A DNA stretch of 64,000 bases from Synechocystis sp. PCC 6714 (GTDB taxonomy: Bacteria; Cyanobacteriota; Cyanobacteriia; Cyanobacteriales; Microcystaceae). The notes under the pieces are model-generated. The model was not told the DNA's origin, did no database searches, and saw nothing but the letters and a program-made list of their open reading frames with translations. The stretch is from assembly GCF_000478825.2 (NCBI RefSeq), contig NZ_CP007542.1:2108001-2172000 (forward strand), written 5' to 3'. Positions 17,346-26,540 of the stretch are shown here, one piece after another. The stretch's first letter is position 1; each line of letters starts with the position of its first letter. A program made the position numbers and the translations under genes.

Positions 17346-18224
17346 ATGAAACTTTCCGTTATTATTCCCACCTACCAGCGAAGCCAAGTCTTGCTGGATT
17401 CTATCCACGCTTTGACGGAGTTGCTCACCCCGGAATCTGAGCTATTAATTGTTGATCAAACTCCCCAGCATCCCGTGGAAGTAGAAAGGCAACTACAGGA
17501 ATTAGATATGCAGAAAAAAATTCGTTGGTTAAAGTTGCCAGAACCATCTATTCCCGTCGCTATGAATCGGGGTTTACAGGAAGCAAAGGGAAAAATTGTC
17601 CTCTTCCTCGATGATGATATTATTCCCGATCGCCAACTGTTAACGGCCCACATCCAAGCTCAACAAATAGCGGATTTAGTGGCGGGGCAAGTACTACAGC
17701 CGAGGGAAAAATCTGAACCTTTGCAACCGGGGGAACCATTTCGTTTCAACAGCACAAGTCCTGAACAAATTAGGGAATTTATGGGCGGTAACTTTTCCAT
17801 CAAACGCAACTTAGCCATTGCCCTAGGGGGCTTTGACCAAAACTTTGTTGGGGCGGCCTACCGCTACGAAGCTGAATTTGCCCACCGTTATTGTCAAAAG
17901 TATGGGCTAATTGCCTACGAACCCCAAGCCCGAATCCACCATCTCCGGGCTGAAAGAGGGGGCACCCGAAGTTACGGCCATCACCTCAGAACCGCCCAGC
18001 CGGCCCATACTTTTGGTGCCTACTACTACCTACTCAAATCAAAGCCCCCAGGGTGGCTAAGGCAGTTACTCTGGCGACCTCTGAGGTCAATTCGCACCAA
18101 GCATCATTTCACCCATCCTTGGTGGATCATTCCTTCCCTACTGGCGGAAGTGAGGGGCTTTGTTAAAGCCCTTGGTAAAGTCCAACAGGGGCCTGATTAC
18201 CCCAACTTTGACCAGGAAAATTAA
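17346..18224 (+). CDS. Family 2 glycosyltransferase
   Basis: 292 residues from the ATG at 17346 (MKLSVIIPTYQRS). A TTG at 17253 would add a 31-residue head unlike any GT2. The DxD equivalent is LFLDDDIIPD (DDD at 89-91). Other landmarks are PVAMNRGL, GGNFSIKR and GAAYRYEAEFAHR, the last being the likely catalytic region. A His/Arg-rich IHHLRAERGGTRSYG loop follows. Composition returns to host type within the leader, so this gene marks the right edge of the second AT-rich block. Confidence 0.87.
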   Translation: MKLSVIIPTYQRSQVLLDSIHALTELLTPESELLIVDQTPQHPVEVERQLQELDMQKKIRWLKLPEPSIPVAMNRGLQEAKGKIVLFLDDDIIPDRQLLTAHIQAQQIADLVAGQVLQPREKSEPLQPGEPFRFNSTSPEQIREFMGGNFSIKRNLAIALGGFDQNFVGAAYRYEAEFAHRYCQKYGLIAYEPQARIHHLRAERGGTRSYGHHLRTAQPAHTFGAYYYLLKSKPPGWLRQLLWRPLRSIRTKHHFTHPWWIIPSLLAEVRGFVKALGKVQQGPDYPNFDQEN

Positions 18225-18261
18225 GCTAAAATCTAAGCTAAAACCAGACTAGAACAAGTTT

Positions 18262-18744
18262 ATGTCCTCTTTAAATCTAACTGACCTCTACGAACATGAC
18301 TTTTATCAGTGGCTGACAGAAACATCTAAATGTCTTAACGAAGGTAATTTTGAAGCGGTTGATACTGCCCACTTAATCGAGGAACTAAATGACTTGGGTA
18401 ATTCTAGTAAGGTAGCCCTAGAAAGTAACTTAGCAGTTTTAATTGCCTATTTGCTCAAATTGACTGTTCAATCGGATGCGCCTGATACTACGAAAAATAG
18501 TTGGTATAATTCCATCGACGAGCATCGCCAACGAGTACAGAAACAACTGAAAAAAAACCCCTCCCTAAAATCCTATTGGGACACAGCCTTAGCAGAAGCT
18601 TATGGAGATGCCAGAAAACTGGCCATCAAAGAAAGTCAACGGGCTAAGTTTGGCGTTCCTGTGCATGGAGCTAGTGACTACCCTCAGCAATGTCCTTTTT
18701 CCCAAGCTCAGATTCTTGATGATGACTTTTATGGGCTTTTTTGA
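18262..18744 (+). CDS. DUF29 family protein
   Basis: 160 residues with the same plan as the gene at 12466: LYEHDFYQWLTETSKCL, DTAHLIEELNDLG, VLIAYLLKLTVQ, a basic RQRVQKQLKKNPSLK helix, and QAQILDDDFYG at the end. It shares only moderate identity with the other copy, so the two look like separate family members and not a recent duplication. Function is unknown. Convergent with the ATP-grasp gene on the other strand, 68 bases away, and followed by no obvious terminator. Confidence 0.87.
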   Translation: MSSLNLTDLYEHDFYQWLTETSKCLNEGNFEAVDTAHLIEELNDLGNSSKVALESNLAVLIAYLLKLTVQSDAPDTTKNSWYNSIDEHRQRVQKQLKKNPSLKSYWDTALAEAYGDARKLAIKESQRAKFGVPVHGASDYPQQCPFSQAQILDDDFYGLF

Positions 18745-18812
18745 TTTCCCTATGTAAGATTTCTCCCTTATTAAATAGAGTCAGGCCGGAGACGAACCAA
18801 TATAACAGAAAC

Positions 18813-19757
18813 TCAACTAAGCTCAAGTTGCCAAAATTTGCCTAGCCAACGTTCGTGGTTTGAGTCTCGAAATTTTTCCGTTCCTGCTTCTGGAAACATG
18901 GTCATTTCCCCAATGGTTAAATGGGGCCGACTGTCATACAAATCCACCCGGACAAAATCAATGTCCCTACCCACCGCTTCAGCCAAAGCAATCATCTCTT
19001 CCCATAGGTCGGGACGAGAAGGAATAGTTATCCCCGGCGGATAAATGGAAATAGCTGGCATAAACTGCCAATCTGCTGTGAATCGAAAGGAAGATTTGGT
19101 CTCTTTTAATGCTCGGTCAGTGTCAACTTGCACCATGGCGCACTTACCAGCAAAAACGAAAAAGCGATAATCCCACGGCACCCCCAGATCATCCTGGGAA
19201 TCAGCGTCAATCCAGGCTTCCACCATTAATTGGCGGGGTTCAATTTGGGTATAGGCCCACTCCCAAGAATCAACACCATAATTTTTCCCTAACCAGCCAT
19301 TGACTTCCTTTATCAATTCATCCCGCTTAACCTCCGATTTATTGGCAATTAATTTGACAAACCCGGAGCCATGGTTGGCCTTAAGCACAAAGCGCCCTGG
19401 CAAACTTTCCCAGGGTAAAGCATGGAGATTTTCCCCCTCCCAGAGTAACTCACTGACATGTTGAGCACCAACTTTACTGGCCACATATTGCCGACAAAGT
19501 AATTTATCGCTGAGGGTGATCAATAATGGTCGACGATCCAAAGCTAAGCGTAACATTAGCTTTTCATTAAATAATTTGGGATTAATCAGCAAAGAAAACC
19601 GCCGATGAATCACCATATATTTAAGGGCAAAGCGCAACCGAATGGGCAAAACTTTGAGCAGGAGAGAACGGAACTTCTTCACGGCGGTGGTTAAGAATAG
19701 TAAACAGCCTAATTGGATTCTTGAATTAAGAAAAATTTTCAACATAAACAACATCAT
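18813..19757 (-). CDS. TupA-like ATP-grasp protein
   Basis: 314 residues, the only minus-strand gene in the polysaccharide locus. KLFNEKLMLRLALDRRPLL, then SDKLLCRQYVASKVG and FVLKANHGSGFVKLI are the conserved opening of the TupA-like ATP-grasp family. The last of these holds the nucleotide-binding Lys. A metal-binding end is present (DFVRVDLYD, GEMTMFPEAG). Named after a Bacillus teichuronopeptide biosynthesis protein, the family forms amide or similar bonds with carboxylates and occurs in many capsule clusters, so attachment of an amino acid or amine to a uronic acid is a reasonable inference. Several in-frame ATGs near 19757 leave the exact start open. Confidence 0.82.
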   Translation of the reverse strand: MMLFMLKIFLNSRIQLGCLLFLTTAVKKFRSLLLKVLPIRLRFALKYMVIHRRFSLLINPKLFNEKLMLRLALDRRPLLITLSDKLLCRQYVASKVGAQHVSELLWEGENLHALPWESLPGRFVLKANHGSGFVKLIANKSEVKRDELIKEVNGWLGKNYGVDSWEWAYTQIEPRQLMVEAWIDADSQDDLGVPWDYRFFVFAGKCAMVQVDTDRALKETKSSFRFTADWQFMPAISIYPPGITIPSRPDLWEEMIALAEAVGRDIDFVRVDLYDSRPHLTIGEMTMFPEAGTEKFRDSNHERWLGKFWQLELS

Positions 19758-19846
19758 CCCATCCCATCCATCAGTCCATTTGCTATGCTGACACTGAGCC
19801 AGGGGCCCAATTCCACCTCCGACATTGAGACCAAAGACCTAACTAG

Positions 19847-20962
19847 ATGAATATTGTCATCGACGCCCTGCCCATTAATCATTTGTCCGGCCGCCACGTC
19901 ATTTCCGGACATCTCCGCATGCTAGCCAAGTATCAAGGCGATCGCCATCAGTTTTACGTTCTGCATCACCACAATAACCGAGACCTATGCTGTGACCTGG
20001 GGCCAAACTTCCATTGGCTGGAGTGCCCCAACTTTGGCGAAAACTGGCCCGCTCGGCTCTGGTGGCAATTTACCCAATTGGATTCCCTGCTTAAAAAACT
20101 AAAGGCGGAACTAATTATTTCCACCTCTGGGGCATTGGTGCCAGGCACCCAATTACCACAAATTGTAATTGCCCAAAATCCCTGGTGTTACATTTCCCGG
20201 TTCCATTACAGTCCAGCGGATAAACTCAAAGCTTGGCTCCAACGTAAGGGATACCGACAGGCTCAAGAAAAGGCCCAGGCTATGTTTTACCTATCGAGTT
20301 ACGTGGCTAAATTGTATGAACAGGATAGCGGTGCTAAACCCCAGACCGGAGAGATTCTTTATGTGGGTATTGATGACGCTACCTATCTCAATGCCCAAAC
20401 CCATTATCTTGATTTTGCCGAACGGCCGCTGGAAATACTGACGGTTTCCGCCATGACTCCCCATAAGGTTATTGAAGAGGTGGTGCAACTGCTGGCTCAG
20501 CTACACCAACAGGGTACTCCTGCCCGACTTATCCTGGTGGGCCCCTGGAGTAGTGACGGTTACCGCTCAAAAATTATGACTCTCATAGAGGAATTGAACC
20601 TAAAAGCCTTTGTCATCATTACCGACAAAGTTTCGGTGGGGCAACTCCAGGAATACTATCGCCGAGCAAGGGTTTTTTGTCTGCTCAGCCGCTCTGAATC
20701 CTTTGGCATACCAGCAGTCGAAGCCCAGGCTTTTGGCACCCCCACGGTGGTAGCGGACGTGTGTGCCCCTCCAGAGGTGGCGGGACCTGGGGGTCTGATT
20801 ATCACCCCTGGGGACTTGGACCATGGTGTCAGTTGCCTGCAATCCCTTTTAACTGATCAGCAAATATGGCAAACCTATTCCGCCCAAGCATTGACCAATG
20901 CAGAACGCTTTCGTTGGTCCAAAGTCTCCCAACCCCTTAATCAATTTTTGCTCAATGTTTAG
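19847..20962 (+). CDS. Family 4 glycosyltransferase
   Basis: 371 residues, GT-B. The N-terminal MNIVIDALPINHLSGRHVI strand-loop and a C-terminal donor domain are present. The donor domain has the EX7E motif at Glu284 and Glu292 (ESFGIPAVE) and a TPTVVADVCAPPEVAG loop. Other features include MFYLSSYVAKLYEQ and ILTVSAMTPHKVIEEV, the latter replacing the more usual Gly-Arg-Leu strand. Host-like composition (HIP1 near 19939). It is transcribed divergently from the ATP-grasp gene across an 89-bp gap that must hold both promoters. Confidence 0.87.
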   Translation: MNIVIDALPINHLSGRHVISGHLRMLAKYQGDRHQFYVLHHHNNRDLCCDLGPNFHWLECPNFGENWPARLWWQFTQLDSLLKKLKAELIISTSGALVPGTQLPQIVIAQNPWCYISRFHYSPADKLKAWLQRKGYRQAQEKAQAMFYLSSYVAKLYEQDSGAKPQTGEILYVGIDDATYLNAQTHYLDFAERPLEILTVSAMTPHKVIEEVVQLLAQLHQQGTPARLILVGPWSSDGYRSKIMTLIEELNLKAFVIITDKVSVGQLQEYYRRARVFCLLSRSESFGIPAVEAQAFGTPTVVADVCAPPEVAGPGGLIITPGDLDHGVSCLQSLLTDQQIWQTYSAQALTNAERFRWSKVSQPLNQFLLNV

Positions 20963-21001
20963 ATAATATAAGGGTATTGTGTTCAGTTAAGGAATCACTG
21001 C

Positions 21002-21796
21002 TTGTTTACCTTCCTTATTCCTTTTTTGGCAAAATGCACAACGAACAAATGGAAAAGAGCTTGCCAAATTCTAGAAGAAACCCTGCGTTCCGCTTGCAAT
21101 CAAACAGACCAGAGATTTCGAGTTTTAATTATCTGTCATGAAGTTCCTGATGTAAGTTTTGACAAGCAAAAATGTGAATTTATCCAAGTCAATCTGCCAA
21201 TAATTTATCCCTTGACAGCTAGCCCTGCCCAACAAATGATTTTTATGCAAAGGTCAGACAAGGGTAGAAAAATTTTAGCTGGGATTAAGGAATCCCGCCG
21301 GAATAGCTCTCATTACTTTATGGTATTGGATGCAGATGATCTTGTGTCATCCAATCTAGTATCATACTGTCTTAATCAACAAAATCCCAATGGTTATTTT
21401 ATTAATAGGGGCTATCGCAACGATGCCCAACTGCCCGGCTATTTATTCCAACGTAAGAATTTTTACCATGAATGTGGCAGTAGCTTTATCCTCAATCCCT
21501 ACAGGGCTCCCTATCCAGATACTAACATTGACCTAACCAAAGAAACTGGTGAAAACTATTTTGTGCGTCGCTATGTAGTTCATGCCTATGTCCCATCCTG
21601 CATGGAAAAAATGGGTTTTCCCCTTCAGCCCATTCCCTTCCCCGCCGCCATTTACCGTTTCCACGACAGCAACATTTATGCCACTACCCTACGCCCGCCG
21701 GACTCAGCCTTGCGACGGTATGGCCGACTTTTACTGAAAGGGAAAAAAATTACCCATCAGTTACGCACAGAATTTACCATTCCCCCCTCCATGTGA
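21002..21796 (+). CDS. Putative glycosyltransferase, GT-A/GT2-like
   Basis: 264 residues. The start appears to be TTG at 21002 because the first strand (FTFLIPFL) begins immediately. Residues about 36-50 (ACNQTDQRFRVLIIC) replace the typical VDDGS region. YFMVLDADDLVSSNL, at about residues 107-121, is a clear DxD motif. A YHECGSSFILNPYRAPY segment follows. The N-terminal layout, with long inserts between strands, resembles rhamnosyl-transferase-like GT2 relatives and not standard GT2. Six bases separate it from the following GT4. Confidence 0.76.
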   Translation: MFTFLIPFLAKCTTNKWKRACQILEETLRSACNQTDQRFRVLIICHEVPDVSFDKQKCEFIQVNLPIIYPLTASPAQQMIFMQRSDKGRKILAGIKESRRNSSHYFMVLDADDLVSSNLVSYCLNQQNPNGYFINRGYRNDAQLPGYLFQRKNFYHECGSSFILNPYRAPYPDTNIDLTKETGENYFVRRYVVHAYVPSCMEKMGFPLQPIPFPAAIYRFHDSNIYATTLRPPDSALRRYGRLLLKGKKITHQLRTEFTIPPSM

Positions 21797-21802
21797 TCAG
21801 TT

Positions 21803-22978
21803 ATGCCCCTTAAGGTTGGAGTCTTAACAACCCATCCCATTCAATATCAAGTGCCCTGGTTTCGCCTGCTGGCCCAGAAGCCAGGTATTGATCTACAGGT
21901 TTTCTTTGCCCTGATTCCCAACGCTGCCCAACAGGGAGACGGTTTTGGGGTGGCTTTTGAGTGGGACATTCCTCTGCTAGACAGCTATCCATACCAAGTG
22001 TTGACCAATGTGGCCCAGGCCCCATCGGTGACTAGTTTTAATGGCTGTGATACCCCCGAGATTTTTGCCATTGTCAGACGTCAGCCTTGGGATGCATTCA
22101 TCGTCAATGGTTGGGTGGCCAAAAGTTGTGTGCAACTGCTGGCGGCCTGTCGTCTGAATCAAGTGCCCTGTATTGTGCGGGGGGAGTCCAATAATTTGAG
22201 CTGGCGGCCGGGCTGGAAAAGGCAACTGCAACGTCTCTTAGTTGCCCAGTATGGAGCCTGTTTATACATTGGCCAGGCTAACCAACGGTTTTATCTCGAC
22301 AGCGGCGTACCGCCGGAAAAATTGTTTTTTACTCCCTACTGCATTGAGAATGACCGCTTTGCTCATCAGGCGGATCATCTTCGTGGTCAGAAAAGTACCC
22401 TACGGAAAAAATTTCATCTAGACCTCCACACCGTTACCTTTCTCTACTGTGCCAAATTTGTGCCGAAAAAACGTCCCCTAGATTTATTGCAAGCGATCGC
22501 CGGGTTGAAAGAGCATGGTAAAGCAACGGGACAGGTATTAATGGTGGGGGATGGCCAACTGCGGCCTGCCTGTGAAGCCTTCGTCCAGGAGCATCATTTG
22601 CCGGTGCAATTTACAGGCTTCCTCAATCAAGCGGAAATTGTGGCGGCCTACGTTGCCGCCGATTGTCTGGTGTTACCGTCCGATGCAGGGGAAACCTGGG
22701 GCCTCGTGGTCAATGAAGCCATGGCCTGTGGCTTACCAGCTATCGTCTCCGACCAAGTGGGGTGCTATGCTGACCTGATTTCACCGGGACAGACCGGTTG
22801 GACTTACCCTCTAGGACAAATTGATCAACTAGGCGATCGCCTAACCACTGCCATTGATCTTAGTTCCATCGGTCTAGCTACCATGGGTAAAAGCGCCCAG
22901 CAAAAAGTTATGGCAGAGTATAACTACCAAAAGGTTGTGGCTGGCATTAGCCAAGCTCTCAATTTTGTCTCTGGCTGA
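21803..22978 (+). CDS. Family 4 glycosyltransferase
   Basis: 391 residues, GT-B. The N-terminal domain opens KVGVLTTHPIQYQVPWFR, a motif common in GT4 enzymes of sugar-polymer loci. The donor domain has FLYCAKFVPKKRPLDLL, VMVGDGQLR and EX7E at Glu297 and Glu305 (ETWGLVVNE), followed by GLPAIVSDQVG. It is full length, with host composition and a HIP1 site near 22495. Close spacing to the genes on either side suggests an operon running from 19847 to at least 25583. Confidence 0.89.
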   Translation: MPLKVGVLTTHPIQYQVPWFRLLAQKPGIDLQVFFALIPNAAQQGDGFGVAFEWDIPLLDSYPYQVLTNVAQAPSVTSFNGCDTPEIFAIVRRQPWDAFIVNGWVAKSCVQLLAACRLNQVPCIVRGESNNLSWRPGWKRQLQRLLVAQYGACLYIGQANQRFYLDSGVPPEKLFFTPYCIENDRFAHQADHLRGQKSTLRKKFHLDLHTVTFLYCAKFVPKKRPLDLLQAIAGLKEHGKATGQVLMVGDGQLRPACEAFVQEHHLPVQFTGFLNQAEIVAAYVAADCLVLPSDAGETWGLVVNEAMACGLPAIVSDQVGCYADLISPGQTGWTYPLGQIDQLGDRLTTAIDLSSIGLATMGKSAQQKVMAEYNYQKVVAGISQALNFVSG

Positions 22979-23031
22979 TATGTGTTTTCTCTATTTCTAT
23001 TGGTCGATCCCTGGCGATCGACATTAATCCT

Positions 23032-24438
23032 ATGGCATTCGGAGCAGTCATACTGATTGCATTTTTGGGCACCATCTCCAGTTTGAGCAATTGGCGTACA
23101 GGCCCCTACTGGTTGATCTTCCTTACGGCAGTCCAGGACCCCCTACGGAAAATGATTCCCGGTGCCCCCAGCATTGTACTACTGGCATCGGCCCCCATTA
23201 TGTTGGCCATGCTGGTGGGACTATTGGGCAAAAGAAACTGGTTTGGTCAGATCAGAAGTTTATACCCCATTGCCAGTAACCGCCTTAATCTATTTCTGCT
23301 TGCCTGTATTCCCGCCGCCTTCATCTCCCTGACCTACAGTGCTAACTCCTGGCTACTGACCGTTTTTGGCATCTATGCCTATGGTATTTTTTTTATTTCC
23401 ATCGCCTTTGGCTTTCACTTTGCTCGCTCCCCCCAAGACATCCGCAAATTAATTAGCTTTTATTGTCTTATCTCCACCATAATGTTGAGCGGGACTTTTT
23501 TAGAATACTTCAACCTCAGGCCTGGCTGGATTACCCTGGGCACCAAGGCCTTCGAAATGAACTGGATTCGCTACAGCGGCAACTATGTGGTCGAGCTAGT
23601 GGCCGGTTTCTATCGATCGCCAGACGTGATGGGGTGGCATGCCGCCGCCACCTCTATGCTGAGTTTTTTCCTAGCCACCACCAGCAAACCGCCCCGTCGC
23701 TTCCTCTGGCTGATTATCTGTTCCATAGCCATTGTGGCCCTATTTTTCTGTGGTCGACGGAAAATGTTTTACATGTTGCCCGTGGCAGCCATCATCCTTT
23801 TCTTGATCTATTTGAGAGCGAGGAACACTTCTCAGCTCTTTAACCTGGTGCCCATTGTGGTTATCCCCGCCCTGATCATGCTTTACACCAGCAACATCCT
23901 CGGCGATGATTCCACCTACGTCAGTTACTACCGGGATAATCTCACCGACACAACGGACCAACTGCAAAAACATGGCTTCCAAAGTTTAATTGCCACAGTT
24001 CAGCAATCAGGCTTTTTCGGCAGTGGCCTAGGCTCCGCCTCCCCGGGTACCCATAATCTCAACGTGGTTCGCCCTCGCACATGGCAAGAGAGTGGTCCCA
24101 GTCGGATCATGGTAGAACTAGGGGTTCCCGGCTTCTTTGCCCTGATGTTTTTCATGGTCGCCCTACTGCGTTCAGCTTGGTCGGAAGTGCAAACTTTGTT
24201 AAGTCTGCGGAGTTACTTGGCTATGTATGGTGCCGGGTTATTGGCATTTTTGCTGGCCAATATAGGTGGTCTAATTGTCTCGGGGCAAATCCTAGCTGAT
24301 GCCTTTATTACTTTTTTCCTCGGCTTTTCCCTGGGGTTAATCTTATCTTTTGCCAAGGATCGGCAGGCTCTTTTGTACCGCCCTCCCTACCCATGGCCTC
24401 CTCTGCAACCGGCCAATACCTCCCCAGCTGAAAGATGA
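23032..24438 (+). CDS. O-antigen polymerase/ligase-like (Wzy/WaaL) membrane protein
   Basis: 468 residues with about ten to twelve hydrophobic segments. One large loop lies between residues ~290 and ~365, with DDSTYVSYYRDN and GLGSASPGTHN, followed by RIMVELGVPGFFALMFF. This loop plus the Gly-x-Gly-x-x-Ser-Pro and Glu-Leu-Gly motif is the pattern of O-antigen ligase/polymerase superfamily proteins, which join lipid-linked oligosaccharides at the outer face of the inner membrane. It is the only polymerase-like gene here, so it probably polymerises the repeat unit assembled by the neighbouring transferases. Its stop overlaps the next start (ATGA, 24435-24438). Confidence 0.83.
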   Translation: MAFGAVILIAFLGTISSLSNWRTGPYWLIFLTAVQDPLRKMIPGAPSIVLLASAPIMLAMLVGLLGKRNWFGQIRSLYPIASNRLNLFLLACIPAAFISLTYSANSWLLTVFGIYAYGIFFISIAFGFHFARSPQDIRKLISFYCLISTIMLSGTFLEYFNLRPGWITLGTKAFEMNWIRYSGNYVVELVAGFYRSPDVMGWHAAATSMLSFFLATTSKPPRRFLWLIICSIAIVALFFCGRRKMFYMLPVAAIILFLIYLRARNTSQLFNLVPIVVIPALIMLYTSNILGDDSTYVSYYRDNLTDTTDQLQKHGFQSLIATVQQSGFFGSGLGSASPGTHNLNVVRPRTWQESGPSRIMVELGVPGFFALMFFMVALLRSAWSEVQTLLSLRSYLAMYGAGLLAFLLANIGGLIVSGQILADAFITFFLGFSLGLILSFAKDRQALLYRPPYPWPPLQPANTSPAER

Positions 24439-25583
24439 AACAACCGCCTTTGGCCGTGGCTCTGGTCACCACTTGCTCTAGCAAAACCCCCAACAGCATG
24501 GGGATCTACACCCAGATGCTAATGGAAGTTTTGTCAGCCCACACTGATAAGGTTAAGCTGACCCGAATTGATTTGCTAGACCTGATTCCTCGTCTTCCCC
24601 TTCTAAGCCCCACATTGGAGCGGAGATTCCAGCAACTCTGGCTAACTTTCATTTCCCCTTGGCAACTGCGGAGCTACTCGGCTTCAGCGGATCTATTTCA
24701 TTTGACTGACGGCAGTACCTCCTATGTCCTCAATAAACTTGACCCCAAAAAATGTGTCGTCACTCTCCATGACTTAATTCCCCTACTACAGCAACAGGGA
24801 CATTTTCCCATTGCCCCCCCTGGTATTTTTGCCCGTTGGCTGATTGAGCAGAATCTACGATCCCTTAAGAACCAAAAAAATATTTGTGTTGTTAGTAATT
24901 GCACTGGCAAAGATCTGCAAGACAATATCGGTAAAACCAAATCTTTAAAATGTATTACTTCCACAATTAGAGGGGAAATTCTGACCCTCCTCCCCAATTC
25001 AATTCCTGCTTGGAAAGAAAGGATTGAGCAAGGCAAAAGGCTGATTCTTCATATTGGTAATGGCGGCTTTTATAAAAACCAGACTACTGTAGTTAAAGTT
25101 TTTGCTGAGTTAATAAAAAATCATGCCCTTGAGTTAATCATGGCGGGGGGGAAGCCGAATAGAGAATTAAAACTAATCATTCAAGAACTAGAGCTAGCGG
25201 AAAAAATCAAATTTGTACCCCATCCCGATGACCAAGCCCTGGCCAAACTCTATCTCAGTGCTTCCCTCCTTTTATTTCCCAGTCACTATGAAGGTTTTGG
25301 TTGGCCTCCCCTAGAAGCCATGGCCTTTGGCTGTCCAGTGGTATGTTCCAATGCCGGTTCTTTGCCGGAAATAGTGGGTAATGGCGCCCTAACAACTTTT
25401 CCTAATGATGTGGCCGGTTTAGTCAGCCACTGCCGCTCTGTACTGGAAGATACAAACGGAACAATGGAATTGATTAAAGCTGGTTTAGAAAATGCCAAAC
25501 GTTTTAGCCCGGAAATTATGGCAGAAAAATTACTAGAGTTGTACGATTCAGTGGGGCAACATCGGCGATCGCCGGTTAGCTGA
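24435..25583 (+). CDS. Family 4 glycosyltransferase
   Basis: 382 residues, GT-B. The N-terminal domain has VALVTTCSSKTPNSMGIYTQ and VTLHDLIPLL. The donor domain has LILHIGNGGFYKNQTTVV, LIMAGG, and the EX7E motif at Glu286 and Glu294 (EGFGWPPLE) followed by AFGCPVVCSNAGSLPEIVG. This set is typical of mannosyl/rhamnosyl-type GT4 enzymes, but the donor is not certain. The ATG at 24435 overlaps the polymerase stop, implying translational coupling. The middle third (about 24880-25250) is more AT-rich than the ends. Confidence 0.89.
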   Translation: MKQPPLAVALVTTCSSKTPNSMGIYTQMLMEVLSAHTDKVKLTRIDLLDLIPRLPLLSPTLERRFQQLWLTFISPWQLRSYSASADLFHLTDGSTSYVLNKLDPKKCVVTLHDLIPLLQQQGHFPIAPPGIFARWLIEQNLRSLKNQKNICVVSNCTGKDLQDNIGKTKSLKCITSTIRGEILTLLPNSIPAWKERIEQGKRLILHIGNGGFYKNQTTVVKVFAELIKNHALELIMAGGKPNRELKLIIQELELAEKIKFVPHPDDQALAKLYLSASLLLFPSHYEGFGWPPLEAMAFGCPVVCSNAGSLPEIVGNGALTTFPNDVAGLVSHCRSVLEDTNGTMELIKAGLENAKRFSPEIMAEKLLELYDSVGQHRRSPVS

Positions 25584-25708
25584 ACTACAATCATGGCAAG
25601 TTTTCTGCCCTTACCAAAGCCTATCAAGTTGGTACAAGGCAAGTGCTAATTGACCTGAAAGCATCGCTAAAATGGGCGTGCTGTAAGTTTGCTCATTCCG
25701 TTGCCCTA

Positions 25709-25745
25709 TTCCCTGACCATTTTCCCTGACCATTTTCCCTGATCC
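25709..25745 (+). repeat. Tandem repeat, nearly three copies of a 13-bp unit
   Basis: TTCCCTGACCATT occurs at 25709-25721 and 25722-25734, with a third diverging copy from 25735. The array ends about ten bases before the next gene's ATG and so covers its expected ribosome binding site. No Shine-Dalgarno sequence is apparent there. Confidence 0.85.
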
Positions 25746-25754
25746 TTTGACGCT

Positions 25755-26540
25755 ATGGATTTAGCTCTGATCACCCCACTTATTCTTACTTATAACGAAG
25801 CTCCTAATATTGGTCGTACCCTTTCCGCCCTCACTTGGGCTAAAGAAATTGTAGTGGTGGATAGTTTTAGTACCGATGAAACCCTAGAAATATTACAATC
25901 CCATCCACAAGTTATCCTATGGCAAAGAAAATTTGATTCTTTTGCCACCCAATGTAACTATGGTCTATCTAAAATTAGAACTGAGTGGGTACTCTCTTTA
26001 GATGCTGATTACATCATTACGGCAAGTCTGATAGAAGCAGTGAAAAAACAAACAATAAACACGCAGGTAAATGGTTATAGGGTTCCCTTCAAATATTGCA
26101 TTTTTGGCAAACCACTCCGGGGCACTTTACTACCACCAAGAACCGTTTTGTATAGAGTCGATCAAGCCTCTTATGAAAATGATGGCCATGGTCACCGTGT
26201 TAGGGTAAACGGCATTTGTCAGCAATTAGCCGGTTATCTTCACCATGATGATCGTAAACCCTTAAGCCGTTGGTTGTGGGCCCAAGAGCGCTATATGAAA
26301 CTAGAAACGGAGAAAATAATCAACACCCCGTTTGCCCAACTCAGTGCCAGCGACAAAATTAGGAAAACGAAAATTTTTGCTCCCCCCATCGTTTTTCTCT
26401 ACTGCCTCATCCTCAAGCAAGGTATCTTCGATGGTTGGCAGGGTTGGTACTACGCATGGCAAAGAACCCTAGCAGAAATCTTGTTGGCAATTCACTTAAT
26501 TGAAGCAGAAAAATTAAAAAATAATGCACCAACAATTTGA
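25755..26540 (+). CDS. WaaE/KdtX-like family 2 glycosyltransferase
   Basis: 261 residues. ITPLILTYNEAPNIGRTL and WAKEIVVVDSFSTDETLEI are the opening of the lipopolysaccharide-core glucosyltransferase subgroup (WaaE/KdtX-like). The DxD motif is SLDADYI, at about residues 82-88. Later features are GHGHRVRVNG and HHDDRKPLSRWLWAQERYMKLE, conserved in that subgroup. Family members add a glucose-type residue to lipid A core or related acceptors. The last 17 bases overlap the galE reading frame, so the pair is probably co-translated. Confidence 0.86.
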   Translation: MDLALITPLILTYNEAPNIGRTLSALTWAKEIVVVDSFSTDETLEILQSHPQVILWQRKFDSFATQCNYGLSKIRTEWVLSLDADYIITASLIEAVKKQTINTQVNGYRVPFKYCIFGKPLRGTLLPPRTVLYRVDQASYENDGHGHRVRVNGICQQLAGYLHHDDRKPLSRWLWAQERYMKLETEKIINTPFAQLSASDKIRKTKIFAPPIVFLYCLILKQGIFDGWQGWYYAWQRTLAEILLAIHLIEAEKLKNNAPTI

